A stretch of 64,000 nt of DNA. It comes from Hippophae tibetana. Lineage: Eukaryota; Streptophyta; Magnoliopsida; Rosales; Elaeagnaceae. The stretch is taken from assembly GCA_037013495.1 (NCBI GenBank), contig CM072810.1:73268449-73332448 (forward strand). Direction: 5' to 3'. A program made the translations under genes and the position numbers. Each line of letters begins with the position of its first letter. The first letter of the stretch is position 1. The notes beneath the pieces were generated by a model. It was given only the letters and a program-made list of their open reading frames with translations. It had not been told where the DNA came from and did not search any database. Positions 1-12,830 of this stretch are shown in pieces.

Positions 1-917
1 GAATGCCACCATAAGGGCGATGGAGTTACTAACCAAGAGTGTGTTTAAAAAAATTCTAAAGTTCTCAATATCCAACAATTATTCTCAAGATCGTACAAAT
101 ATTCTCATGATCCTTCAGAAGGGATAGATTTGGAATATCAAATGGAAGGATTAATGTTGGAAGCAATTATTTTTGTTTTATTAAATTATGGGCCTCTTAT
201 GTTTAGCGATTTTATTTCTACTGAATTATGGAATTTAATTTGTCTTATTTATCATAAGTCTTTTTATGCTTTTATTATTTATGATTTGATTAAGCACATT
301 TCACAACTAAATATTCCCACTAAGGTTGCATTACGTCTATCGTTTTCTTGATTATATAAGATAACAACAACATTTTGATGGAGGAAGAACTAATATAATT
401 AATTAAAATATTTTTTAACAAGCTTTATACTTTTCTTCCAAGTGTTCTTGATGGAATGCCTGGATTCGACACATCAAAGGGAGTGATCAATATGTTTTGG
501 TGTCAAAAGGTTGGGGTTATAGGACTTATTGTTGTTGTTTTCGTTGTGGATTTAATTTGGTAGTTCTTTTTTAAATCTCCGTCTCTTAGGCTTGATCTTT
601 ATTTCCTAGCTCAATCAATCTTTGTTCTTGATAAAAATAATTGTAACGAAAAGAAGATGGTTTCTACTGTTTACAGTATTAAAAAAACAACATTTGATAA
701 ATTAGATTTTTAATTTTACACGGCCATTACTTTTGACTCGGGTCTCGAAACTTGTAATATAATAAATCAAATCGAAGCTTATATAGATTCCTATAATCAG
801 AGCAGGGATTCCTAAGAATATTATCTTTTGAAACCAAATTACACCGTTTACATCACCTACCGAGAGTTTAAAAGTTTCGTCGCACCTATTCCGTTTTTCT
901 TTTGCTTTCATTTTTTT
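1..917 (+). repeat. Monomer 1 (917)
   Basis: One of the most diverged copies. It has GATCGTACAAATATT, TTTAGCGATTTTATTTC, and a degraded palindrome region reading GATTATATAAGATAAC. The tail has GGTCTCGAAAC. Confidence 0.95.
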
Positions 918-1834
918 GAATGCCACCATAAGGGCGATGGAGTTACTAACCAAGAGTGTGTTTAAAAAAATTCTAAAGTTCTGAATATATAACAATTATT
1001 CTCAAGCTCATACAAATATTCTCATGATCCTTCAGAAGGGATAGATTTGGAATATCAAATGGAAGGATTAATGTTGGAAGCAATTATTTTTGTTTTATTT
1101 AATTATGGGCCTCTTATGTTTTGCGATTTTGTTTAAACTGAATTCTGGAATTTAATTTGTCTTATTTATAATAAGTATTTTTATGCCTTACTTATTTACG
1201 GATTGATTAAGCACATTTCACAACTAAATATCTCCACTAAGGCAACATTGCGTCTAGGGTTTTGTTTCTTATATAAGAAAACAACAACCTTTTGTTGGAT
1301 GAAGAACTAGTACAATTAATGAAAATATTTTTTAACAATCGTTGTACTATTCTTCCAAGGGTTCTTGATGGAATTCCTGGATTCGAAACATCGAACGGAG
1401 TGATCATTGTTTTTTCTTGTCAGAAGGTTGGGTTTTTGAGACTTATTCATGTTGTTTTCGTCTGTGGATTTAATTTCTTTGTTCTTTTTTAAATCTCCGT
1501 CTCTTAGGCTTGATCTTTATTTCCTAGCTCAATCGATCTTTGTTCTTGATAAAAATAATTGTAACGAAAAGAAGATGGTTTCTACTGTTTACAGTATGAA
1601 AAAAAGAACATTTGAAACATTAGAGTTTTAATTTTACACGACCATTAATTTTGACTCGAGTGTCGAAACTTTTAATATAATAAATCAAATCGAAGCTTAA
1701 AAAGATTCCTATAATCAGAGCATGAATTCCTAAGAATATTATCTTTTGAAACCAAATTACACTGTTTATATCACCTACCGAGTGTTTAAAAGTTTTGTCG
1801 CACCTATTCCATTTTTTGTTGCTTTCATTTTTTT
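918..1834 (+). repeat. Monomer 2 (917)
   Basis: Carries TTTTGTTTAAACTGAATTC, which puts a stop into the long + frame. It shares the tail GAACGGAGTGATCATTG plus TTTTTTCTTGTCAG with monomer 4. Confidence 0.95.
1265..1280. other. Perfect 16-base palindrome present once per monomer (example)
   Basis: TTTCTTATATAAGAAA is its own reverse complement. Monomers with GTTTCTTATATAAG keep all 16 bases; those with GTTACTTATATAAG keep the 10-base core CTTATATAAG. I found the core broken only in monomers 1 and 7. The TATATAAG part resembles a TATA box, but nothing else suggests a promoter. Confidence 0.8.
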
Positions 1835-2754
1835 GAATGCCACCATAAGGGCGATGGAGTTACTAACAAAGAGTGTGTTTAAAAAAATTATAAAGTTCTC
1901 AATATCCAACAATTATTCTCAAGATCATACAAATATTCTCATGATCCTTCACAAGGGATAGATTTGGAATATCAAATGGAAGGATTAATGTTGGAAGCAA
2001 TTATATTTGTTTTATTTAATTATGGGCCTCTTATGTTTTGGGATTTTGTATCTACTGAATTGTGGAATTTAATTTGTCTTATTTATAATAAGTATTTTTA
2101 TGCCTTAATTATTTACGGATTGATTAAGCACATTTCACAACTAAATATCTCCACTAAGGCTACATTGCGTCTAGGGTTTTGTTTCTTATATAAGAAAACA
2201 ACAACCTTTGGTTGGATGAAGAACTAGTACAATTAATGAAAATATTTTTTAACAATCGTTGTACTATTCTTCCAAGGGTTCTTGCTGGAATTCCTTGATT
2301 CGAAACATCAAAAGGGAGTGATCATTATTTTTTGTTGTCAAAAGATTAGGGTTTTTGAGACTTATTCATGTTGTTTTCGTCCGTGGATTTAATTTCGTAG
2401 TTCTTTTTTAAATCTCCGTCTCTTAGGCTTGATCTTTATTTGTTAGCTCCATCAATCTTTGTTCTTCATAAAAAAAATTGTAAGGAAAAGAAGATGGTTT
2501 ATACTGTGTATAGTATTAAAAAAAGAACATTTGAAAAATTAGAGTTTTAATTTTACACGGCCATTACTATTGACTCTGGTGTCGAAACTTGTAATATAAT
2601 AAATCAAATCGAAGCTTATAAAGATTCCTATAATCAGAGCATGAATTCCTAAGAATATTATATTTTGAAACCAAATTACACCGTTTACATGAACTACCGA
2701 GAGTTTAAAAGTTTCGTCGCAACTATTCCGTTTTTCATTTGCTTTCATTTTTTT
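1835..2754 (+). repeat. Monomer 3 (920)
   Basis: Marks are TTTGGGATTTTGTATC, TTTGGTTGGATGAAG and TTCTTGCTGGAATTCC. The last two recur in monomer 16, 11,913 bases to the right. Confidence 0.95.
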
Positions 2755-3672
2755 GAATGCCACCATAAGGGCGATGGTGTTACTAACCAAGAGTGTGTTT
2801 AAAAAAATTGTAAAGTTCTCAATATCTAACAATTATTCTCAAGATCATACAAATATTCTCATGATCCTTCACAAGGGATAGATTTGGAATATCAAATGGA
2901 AGGATTAATGTTGGAAGCAATTATTTTTGTTTTATTTAATTATGGGCCTCTTATGTTTTGCGATTTTGTTTCTACTGAATTGTGGAGTTTATTTTGTCTT
3001 ATTTATAATAAGTATTTTTATGCCTTAATTATTTACGGATTGATGAAGCACATTTCACAACTAAATATCTCCACTAAGGCTGCATTGCGTCTAGGGTTTT
3101 GTTTCTTATATAAGAAAACAACAACCTTTTGTTGGATGAAGAACTAGTACAATTAATGAAAATATTTTTTAACAATCGTTGTACTATTCTTCCAAGGGTT
3201 CTTGATGGAATGCCTGGATTCGAAACATCGAACGGAGTGATCATTGTTTTTTCTTGTCAGAAGGTTGGGTTTTTGAGACTTATTCATGTTGTTTTCGTCT
3301 GTGGATTTAATTTCTTTGTTCTTTTTTAAATCTCCGTCTCTTAGGCTTGATCTTTATTTCCTAGCTCAATCGATCTTTGTTCTTGATAAAAATAATTGTA
3401 ACGAAAAGAAGATGGTTTCTACTGTTTAGAGTATTAAAAAAAGAACATTTGATAAATTAGATTTTTAATTTTACACGGCCATTACTTTTGACTCGGGTGT
3501 CGAAACTTGTAATATAATAAATCAAATCGAAGCTTATATAGATTCCTATAATCAGAGCAGGGATTCCTAAGAATATTATCTTTTGAAACCAAATTACACC
3601 GTTTACATCACCTACCGAGAGTTTAAAAGTTTCGTCGCACCTATTCCGTTTTTCTTTTGCTTTCATTTTTTT
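2755..3672 (+). repeat. Monomer 4 (918)
   Basis: Has GATGGTGTTACTAACC and TGGAGTTTATTTTG. Its tail is nearly the same as that of monomer 2. Confidence 0.95.
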
Positions 3673-4589
3673 GAATGCCACCATAAGGGCGATGGAGTTA
3701 CTAACCAAGAGTGTGATTAAAAAAATTCTAAAGTTCTGAATATATAACAATTATTCTCAAGATCATACAAATATTCTCATGATCCTTCAAAAGAGATAGA
3801 TTTGGAATATCAAATGGAAGGATTAATGTTGGAACAATTATTTTTGTTTTGTTTAATTATGGGCCTCTTATGTTTTGCGATTTTGTTTCTATTGAATGGT
3901 GGAATTTAATTTGTCTTATTTATAATAAGTATTTTTATGCCTTACTTATTTACGGATTGATTAAGCACATTTCAGAACTAAATATCTCCACTAAGGCTAA
4001 ATTGCGTCTAGGGTTTTGTTTCTTATATAAGAAAACAACAACCTTTTGTTGGATGAAGAACTAGTACAATTAATGAAAATATTTTTTAACAATCGTTGTA
4101 CTATTCTTCCAAGGGTTCTTGATAGAATGCCTGGATTCGAAACATCGAAGGGAGAGATCATTATTTTTTGTTCTCAAAAGATTGGGGTTTTTGAGACTTA
4201 TTCATGTTGTTTTCGTCTGTGGATTTAATTTCGTAGTTATTTTTTAAATCTCCGTCTCTTAGGCTTGATCTTTATTTCTTAGCTCAATCAATCTTTGTTC
4301 TTCATAAAAAAAATTGTAGGAAAAAGAAGATGGTTTCTACTGTTTACAGTATGAAAAAAAGAACATTTGAAACATTAGAGTTTTAATTTTACACGGCCAT
4401 TAATTTTGACTCGAGTGTCGAAACTTTTAATATAATAAATCAAATCGAAGCTTAAAAAGATTCCTATAATCAGAGCATGAATTCCTAGGAATATTATCTT
4501 TTGAAACCAAATTACACCGTTTACATCACTACCGAGAGTTTAAAAGTTTTGTCACACCTATTCGGTTTTTCTTTTGCTTTCATTTTTTT
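3673..4589 (+). repeat. Monomer 5 (917)
   Basis: Has GTGTGATTAAAAAAATTC and a one-base loss in TTGGAACAATT (usual TTGGAAGCAATT), which shifts the long + frame. Confidence 0.95.
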
Positions 4590-5506
4590 GAATGCCACCA
4601 TAAAGGCGATGGAGTTACTAACCAAGAGTGTGTTTAAAAAAATTCTAAAGTTCTCAATATCCAACAATTATTCTCAAGATCATACAAATAATCTCATGAT
4701 CCTTCAGAAGGGATAAATTTGGAATATCAAATGGAAGGATTAATGTTGGAAGCAATTATTTTTGTTTTATTTAATTATGGGTATCTTATGTTTTGCGATT
4801 TGGTTTCTATTGAATTTTGGAATTTAATTTGTCTTATTTATAATAAGTATTTTATGCCTTAATTATTTACTGATTGATTAAGCACATTTCACAACTAAAT
4901 ATCTCCACTAAGGGTACATTGCGTCCAGGGTTTTGTTACTTATATAAGAAAACAACAACCTTTTGTTGGATGAAGAACTAGTACAATTAATGAAAATATT
5001 TTTTAACAATCGTTGTACTATTCTTCCAAGGGTTCTTGATGGAATGCCTGGATTCGAAACATCGAACGGAGTGATCATTGTTTTTTGTTGTCAAAAGGTT
5101 GGGTTTTTGAGACTTATTCATGTTGTTTTCGTCTGTGGATTTAATTTCGTAGTTCTTTTTTAAATCTCCGTCTCTTAGGCTTGATCTTTATTTCTTAGCT
5201 CAATTAATTCTTGTTCTTCATAAAAAAAATTGTAACGAAAAGAAGATGGTTTCTACTGTTTAGAGTATTAAAAAAAGAACATTTGATAAATTAGAGTTTT
5301 AATTTTACACGGCCATTACTTTTGACTCGGGTGTCGAAACTTGTAATATAATAAATCAAATGGAAGCTTATAAAGATTCCTATAATCAGAGCAGGGATTA
5401 TTAAGAATATTATCTTTTGAAACCAAATTACACCGTTTACATCACCTACCGAGAGTTTAAAAGTATCGTCGCACCTATTCCGTTTTTCTTTTGCTCTCAT
5501 TTTTTT
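4590..5506 (+). repeat. Monomer 6 (917)
   Basis: Has ATAAAGGCGATGG in the anchor, GGGTATCTTATG in place of GGGCCTCTTATG, and a T lost in AAGTATTTTATGCC. Confidence 0.95.
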
Positions 5507-6424
5507 GAATGCCACCATAAGGCCGATGGAGTTACTAACCAAGAGTGTGTTTAAAAAAATTCTAAAGTTCTCAATATCCAACAATTATTCTCAAGATCAT
5601 ACAAATATTCTCATGATCCTTTACAAGGGATGGATTTGGAATATCAAATGGAAGGATTAATGTTGGAAGCAATTATTTTTGTTTTATTTAATTATGGGCC
5701 TCTTATGTTTTGCAATTTTGTTTCTACTGAATTGTAGAATTTAATTTGTCTTATTTATAATAAGTATTGTATGCCTTAATTATTTACAGATTGATAAAAC
5801 ACATTTCACAACTAAATATCTCCACTAAGGCTACATTGCGTCTAGGGTTTTGTTGCATATATAAGAAAACAACAACCTTTTGTTGGAAGAAGAACTAGTG
5901 CAATTAATGAAAATATTTTTTAACAATCGTTGTGCTATTCTTCCAAGGGTTCTTGATGGAATTCCTGGATTCGAAACATCAAAGGGAGTGAGCATTGTTT
6001 TTTGTTGTCAAAAGGTTGGGGTTTTTGAGACTTATTCATGTTGTTTTCGTCTGTGGATTTAATTTCGTATTTCTTTTTTAAATCCCCGTCTCTTAGGCTT
6101 GATGTTTATTTCTTAGCTCAATCAATCTTTGTTATTCATAAATAAAATTGTAACGAAAAGAAGATGGTTTCTACTGTTTACAGTATTAAAAAAAGAACAG
6201 TTGATAAATTAGAGTTTTAATTTTACACGGCCATTACTTTTGACTCGGGTGTCAAAACTTGTAATATAATACATCAAATCGAAGTTTATAAAGATTCCTA
6301 TAATCAGAGCAGGGATTCCTAAGAATATTATCTTTTGAAACCAAATTACTCCGTTTACATCACCTACCGAGAGTTTAAAAGTTTCGTCGCACCTATTCCG
6401 TTTTTCTATTGCTTTCATTTTTTT
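5507..6424 (+). repeat. Monomer 7 (918)
   Basis: Has AAGGCCGATGG in the anchor, a nonsense change in ATTGTAGAATTT, and GTTGCATATATAAG, which breaks the central palindrome. Confidence 0.95.
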
Positions 6425-7318
6425 GAATGACACCATAAGGGCGATGGAGTTACTAACCAAGAGTGTGTTTAAAAAAATTCTAAAGTTCTCAATATCCAAC
6501 AATTATTCTCAAGATCATACAAATATTCTCATGATCCTTCACAAGGGATAGATTTGGAATATCAAATGGAAGGATTAATGTTGAAAGCAATTATTTTTGT
6601 TTTATTTAATTATGGGCCTCTTATGTTTCGCGATTTTGTTTCTACTGAATTGTGGAATTTAAATTGTCTTATTAATAATAAGTATTTTTATGCCTCAATT
6701 ATTTACTGATTGATTAAGCACATTTCACAACTAAATATCTCCACTAAGGCTACATTGCGTCTAGGGTTTTGTTACTTATATAAGAAAACTAGTGCAATTA
6801 ATGAAAATATTTTTTAACAATCGTTGTGCTATTCTTCCAAGGGTTGTTGATGGAATGCCTAGATTCGAAACATCGAAGGGAGAGATCATTATTTTTTGTT
6901 GTCAAAAGATTGGGGTTTTTGAGACTTATTCATATCATTTTCGTCTGTGGATTTAATTTCGTAGTTCTTTTTTAAATCTCTGTCTCTTAGGTTTGATCTT
7001 TATTTCCTAGCTCAATCAATCTTTGTTCTTAATAAAAAAAATTGTAAGGAAAAGAAGATGGTTTCTACTGTTTACAGTATAAAAAAAAGAAAATTTGATA
7101 AATTAGAGTTTTAATTTTACACGGCCATTACTTTTGACTCGGGTGTCGAAACTTGTAATATAATAAATCAAATCGAAGCTTATAAAGATTCCTATAATCA
7201 GAGCAGGGATTCCTAAGAATATTATCTTTTGAAACCAAATTACACCGTTTACATCACCTACCGAGAGTTGAAAATCATCGTCGCACCTATACCGTTTTTT
7301 TTTTGCTTTCATTTTTTT
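6425..7318 (+). repeat. Monomer 8 (894, internal deletion)
   Basis: The anchor reads GAATGACACC. About 25 bases are missing at 6789/6790: TATATAAGAAAAC runs straight into TAGTGCAATT. AAC occurs on both sides of the lost segment in intact monomers, which fits a short-homology deletion. The HindIII site upstream at about 6282 is lost (ATCGAAGTTTATAAAG, in the tail of monomer 7). Confidence 0.95.
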
Positions 7319-8237
7319 GAATGACACCATAAGGGCGATGGAGTTACTAACCAAGAGTGTGTTTAAAAAAATTCTAAAGTTCTCAATATCCAACAATTAT
7401 TCTCAAGATCATACAAATATTCTCATGATCCTTCACAAGGTATAGATTTGGAATATCAAATGGAAGGATTAATGTTAGAAGCAATTATTTTTGTTTTATT
7501 TAATTATGGGCCTCTTATGTTTTGCGATTTTGTTTCTACTGAATTGTGGAATTTAATTTGTCTTATTTATAATAATTATTTTTATGCCTTACTTATTTAC
7601 AGATTGATTAAGCACATTTCACAACTAAGTATCTCCACTAAGTCTACATTGCGTCTAGGGTTTTGTTTCTTATATAAGAAAACAACAACCTTTTGTTGGA
7701 TGAAGAACTAGTGCAATTAATGAAAGTATTTTTTAACAATCGTTGTACTATTCTTCCAAGGGTTCTTGATGGAATGCCTTGATTCGAAACCCCAAAGGGA
7801 GTGATCATTATTTTTTGTTGTCAAAAGTTTGGGGTTTTTGAGACTTATTCATGTTGTTTTCGTCTGTGGATTTAATTTCGTAGTTCTTTTTTAAATCTCT
7901 GTCTCTTAGGCTTGATCTTTATTTCTTAGCTCCATCAATCTTTGTTCTTCATAAAAAAAATTGTAAGGAAAAGAAGATGGTTTATACTGTTTACAGTATT
8001 AAAAAAAGAACATTTGATAAATTAGAGTTTTATCTTTACACGGCTATTACTTTTGACTCGGGTGTCGAAACTTGTAATATAATAAATCAAATCGAAGCTT
8101 ATAAAGATTCCTATAATCAGAGCAGGGATTCCTAAGAATATTATCTTTTGAAACCAAATTACACCATTTACATCACCTACCGAGAGTTTAAAAGTATCGT
8201 CGCACCTATTCCATTTTTCTTTTGCTTTCACTTTTTT
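7319..8237 (+). repeat. Monomer 9 (919)
   Basis: Anchor GAATGACACC as in monomer 8. Has AATAATTATTTTTATGCC and CTAAGTATCTCC, and the tail has GAAACCCCAAAGG. Confidence 0.95.
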
Positions 8238-9156
8238 GAATGCCACCATAAGGGCGATGGAGTTACTAACAAAGAGTGTGTTTAAAAAAATTCTAAAGTT
8301 CTCAATATCCAACAATTATTCTCAAGATCATACAAATATTCTCATGATCCTTCACAAGGGATAGATTTGGAATATCAAATGGAAGGATTAATGTTGGAAG
8401 CAATTATTTTTGTTTTATTTAATTATGGGCCTCTTATGTTTTGCCATTTTCTTTCTACTGAATTGTGGAATTTAATTTGTCTTATTTATAATAAGTATTT
8501 TTATGCCTTACTTATTTACGGATTGATTAAGCACATTTCACAACTAAATATCTCCACTAAGTCTACATTGCGTCTAGGGTTTTGTTTCTTATATAAGAAA
8601 ACAACAACCTTTTGTTGGATGAAGAACTAGTGCAATTAATGAAAATATTTTTTAACAATCGTTGTACTATTCTTCCAAGGGTTCTTGATGGAATGCCTGG
8701 ATTTGAAACATCGAAGGGAGAAATCATTATGTTTTGTTGTCAAAGGGTTGTGGTTTTTGAGACTTATTCATTTTGTTTTCGTCTGTGGATTTAATTTCGT
8801 AGTTCTTTTTTAAATCTCCGTCTCTTAGGCTTGATCTTTATTTCTTAGCTCAAGTAATCCTTGTTCTTCATAAAAAAAATTGTAAGGAAAAGAAGATGGT
8901 TTCTACTGTTTAGAGTATTAAAAAAAGAACATTTGATAAATTAGAGTTTTAATTTTACACGGCCATTACTTTTGACTCGGCTGTCGAAACTTGTAATATA
9001 ATAAATCAAATGGAAGCTTATAAAGATTCCTATAATCAGAGCAGGGATTATTAAGAATATTATCTTTTGGAACCAAATTACACCGTTTACATCACCTACC
9101 GAGAGTTTATAAGTTTCGTCGCAACTATTCCGTTTTTCTTTTGCTTTCATTTTTTT
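8238..9156 (+). repeat. Monomer 10 (919)
   Basis: Has GCCATTTTCTTTC and AAGTCTACATT. The tail with GAAATCATTATGTTTTG, CTCAAGTAATCC and GGCTGTCGAAAC is shared with monomers 11 and 15; monomer 16 shares only its last part. Confidence 0.95.
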
Positions 9157-10075
9157 GAATGCCACCATAAGGGCGATGGAGTTACTAACCAAGAGTGTGT
9201 TTAAAAAAATTGTAAACTTCTCAATATCCAACAATTATTCTCAAGATCATACAAATATTTTCATGATCCTTCACAAGGGATAGATTTCGAATATCCAATG
9301 GAAGGATTAATGTTGGAAGCAATTATTTTTGTTTTATTTAATTATGTGCCTCTTATGTTTTGCCATTTTCTTTCTACTGAATTGTGGAATTTAATTTGTC
9401 TTATTTATAATAAGTATTTTTATGCCTTAATTATTTACTGATTGATTAAGCACATTTCACAACTAAATACATCCACTAAGGCTACATTGCATCTAGGGTT
9501 TTGTTACTTATATAAGAAAACAACAACCTTTTGTTGGATGAAGAACTAGTGCAATTAATGAAAATATTTTTTAACAATCGTTGTACTATTCTTCCAAGGG
9601 TTCTTGATGGAATGCCTGGATTTGAAACATCGAAGGGAGAAATCATTATGTTTTGTTGTCAAAGGGTTGTGGTTTTTGAGACTTATTCATGTTGTTTTCG
9701 TCTGTGGATTTAATTTCGTAGTTCTTTTTTAAATCTCCGTCTCTTAGGCTTGATCTTTATTTCTTAGCTCAAGTAATCCTTGTTCTTCATAAAAAAAATT
9801 GTAACGAAAAGAAGATGGTTTCTACTGTTTAGAGTATTAAAAAAAGAACATTTGATAAATTAGAGTTTTAATTTTACACGGCCATTACTTTTGACTCGGC
9901 TGTCGAAACTTGTAATATAATAAATCAAATGGAAGCTTATAAAGATTCCTATAATCAGAGCAGGGATTATTAAGAATATTATCTTTTGAAACCAAATTAC
10001 ACCGTTTACATCACCTACCGAGAGTTTATAAGTTTCGTCGCAACTATTCCGTTTTTCTTTTGCTTTCATTTTTTT
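9157..10075 (+). repeat. Monomer 11 (919)
   Basis: Has ATTGTAAACTTCTC, TTTCGAATATCCAATGG, TATGTGCCTC, AATACATCC and TTGCATCTAGG. Its tail matches monomer 10. Confidence 0.95.
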
Positions 10076-10994
10076 GAATGCCACCATAAGGGCGATGGAG
10101 TTACTAACCAAGAGTGTGTTTAAAAAAATTGTAAACTTCTCAATATCCAACAATTATTCTCAATATCATACAAATATTCTCATGATCCTTCACAAGGGAT
10201 AGATTTCGAATATCCAATGGAAGGATTAATGTTGGAAGCAATTATTTTTGTTTTATTTAATTATGGGCCTCTTATGTTTTGCGATTTTGTTTCTACTGAA
10301 TTGTGGAATTTAATTTGTCTTATTTATAATAAGTATTTTTATGCCTTACTTATTTACGGATTGATTAAGCACATTTCACAACTAAATATCTCCACTAAGT
10401 CTACATTGCGTCTAGGGTTTTGTTTCTTATATAAGAAAACAACAACCTTTTGTTGGATGAAGAACTAGTACAATTAATGAAAATATTTTTTAACAATCGT
10501 TGTACTATTCTTCCAAAGGTTCTTGATGGAATGCCTTGATTCGAAACACCAAAGGGAGTGATCATTATTTTTTGTTGTCAAAAGGTTGGGGTTTTTGAGA
10601 CTTATTCATGTTGTTTTCGTCTGTGGATTTAATTTCGTAGTTCTTTTTTAAATCTCCGTCTCTTAGGCTTGATCTTTATTTCTTAGCTCTATCAATCTTT
10701 ATTCTTCATAAAAAAAATTGTAAAGAAAAGAAGATGGTTTCTACTGTTTAAAGTATTAAAAAAAGAACATTTGATAAATTAGAGTTTTAATTTTACACGG
10801 CCATTACTTTTGACTCTGGTGTCGAAACTTGTAATATAATAAATCAAACGGAAGCTTATAAATATTCCTATAATCAGAGCAGCGATTCCTAAGAATATTA
10901 TATTTTGAAACCAAATTACAACGTTTACATGAACTACCGAGAGTTTAAAAGTTTCGTCGCACCTATTCCGTTTTTCTGTTGCTTTCATTTTTTT
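10076..10994 (+). repeat. Monomer 12 (919)
   Basis: Starts like monomer 11 and then switches to CCTTACTTATTTACGG, AAGTCTACATT, CCAAAGGTTC and CCTTGATTCGAAACACC. This second half is also found in monomer 17 and in the Q subfamily. Confidence 0.95.
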
Positions 10995-11913
10995 GAATGC
11001 CACCATAAGGGCGATGGAGTTACTAACCAAGATTGTGTTTAAAAAAATTCTAATGTTCTCAATATCCAACAATTATTCTCAAGATCATACAAATATTCTC
11101 ATGATCCTTCACAAGGGATAGATTTGGAATATCAAATGGAAGGATTATTGTTGGAAGCAATTATATTTGTTTTATTTAATTATGGGCCTCTTATGTTTTG
11201 CGATTTTGTTTCTACTGAATTGTGGAATGTAATTTGTCTTATTTATAATAAGTATTTTTATGCCTTAATTATTTTCGGATTGATTAAGCACATTTCACAA
11301 CTAAATATCTCCACTAAGGCTACATTGCGTCTAGGGTTTTGTTACTTATATAAGAAAACAACAACCTTTTGTTGGAAGAAAAACTAGGGCAATTAATGAA
11401 AATATTTTTCAACAATCGTTGTGCTATTCTTCCAAGGGTTCTTGATGGAATGCCTGGATTCGAAACATCGAAGGGAGAGATCATTATTTTTTGTTGTCAA
11501 AAGATAGGGGTTTTTGAGACTTATTCATGTTGTTTTCGTCTGTGGATTTAATTTCGTAGTTATTTTTTAAATCCCCGTCTCTTAGGCTTGATCTTTATTT
11601 CTTAGCTCTATCAATCTTTATTCTTCATAAAAAAAATTGTAAGGAAACGAAGATGGTTTGTACTGTTTACAGTATTAAAAAAAGAACATTTGATAAATTA
11701 GAGTTTTAATTTTACACGGCCATTACTTTTGACTCGGGTGTCGAAACTTGTAATATAATAAATCAAATCGAAGCTTATAAAGATTCCTATAATCAGAGCA
11801 GGGATTCCTAAGAATATTATCTTTTGAAACCAAATTACACCGTTTACATCACCTACCGAGAGTTTAAAAGTTTCGTCGCACCTATTCCGTTTTTCTTTTG
11901 CTTTCATTTTTTT
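10995..11913 (+). repeat. Monomer 13 (919)
   Basis: Has CCAAGATTGTGTTTAAA, GGATTATTGTTGG and GAAAAACTAGGGC. The tail with AAAAGATAGGGG and TAAATCCCCG is repeated in monomer 14. Confidence 0.95.
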
Positions 11914-12830
11914 GAATGCCACCATAAGGGCGATGGAGTTACTAACAAAGAGTGTTTAAAAAAATTCTAAAGTTCTCAATATCCAACACTTATTCTTAAG
12001 ATCATACAAATATTCTCATGATCCTTCACAAGGGATAGATTTGGAATATCAAATGGAAGGATTAATGTTGGAAGCAATTATTTTTGTTTTATTTAATTAT
12101 GTGCCTCTTATGTTTTGCCATTTTCTTTCTACTGAATTGTGGAATTTAATTTGTCTTATTTATAATAAGTATTTTTATGGCTTAATTATTTACTGATTGA
12201 TTAAGCACATTTCACAACTAAATACATCCACTAAGGCTACATTGCATCTAGGGTTTTGTTACTTATATAAGAAAACAACAACCTTTTGTTGGATGAAGAA
12301 CTAGTGCAATTAATGAAAATATTTTTTAACAATCGTTGTACTATTCTTCCAAGGGTTCTTGATGGAATGCCTGGATTCGAAACATCGAAGGGAGAGATCA
12401 TTATTTTTTGTTGTCAAAAGATAGGGGTTTTTGAGACTTATTCATGTTGTTTTCGTCTGTGGATTTAATTTCGTAGTTATTTTTTAAATCCCCGTCTCTT
12501 AGGCTTGATCTTTATTTCTTAGCTCTATCAATCTTTATTCTTCATAAAAAAAATTGTAAGGAAACGAAGATGGTTTGTACTGTTTACAGTATTAAAAAAA
12601 GAACATTTGATAAATTAGAGTTTTAATTTTACACGGCCATTACTTTTGACTCGGGTGTCGAAACTTGTAATATAATAAATCAAATCGAAGCTTATAAAGA
12701 TTCCTATAATCAGAGCAGGGATTCCTAAGAATATTATCTTTTGAAACCAAATTACACCGTTTACATCACCTACCGAGAGTTTAAAAGTTTCGTCGCACCT
12801 ATTCCGTTTTTCTTTTGCTTTCATTTTTTT
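11914..12830 (+). repeat. Monomer 14 (917)
   Basis: Two bases shorter at AAGAGTGTTTAAA (usual GAGTGTGTTT). Monomer 15 shares this deletion. Tail as in monomer 13. Confidence 0.95.

Noticed and set aside
649..680. Inverted repeat ACTGTTTACAGT as a protein-binding site
   Set aside because: The second arm varies freely (ACAGT, AGAGT, ACTGT, AAAGT) among monomers, so the symmetry is not kept.
876..892. Possible CENP-B box in TTTCGTCGCACCTATTCCG
   Set aside because: TTCG followed by four bases and A fits the first half of the core, but the required CGGG is absent (TATT at that place). The same holds in the other monomers, so it is not a CENP-B box.
4046..4228. 60-codon frames starting at TTGGATGAAGAAC or TTGGAAGAAGAAC
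   Set aside because: They start at TTG, overlap the end of the longer frame in another phase, and end in ordinary monomer sequence. Chance frames of the repeat.
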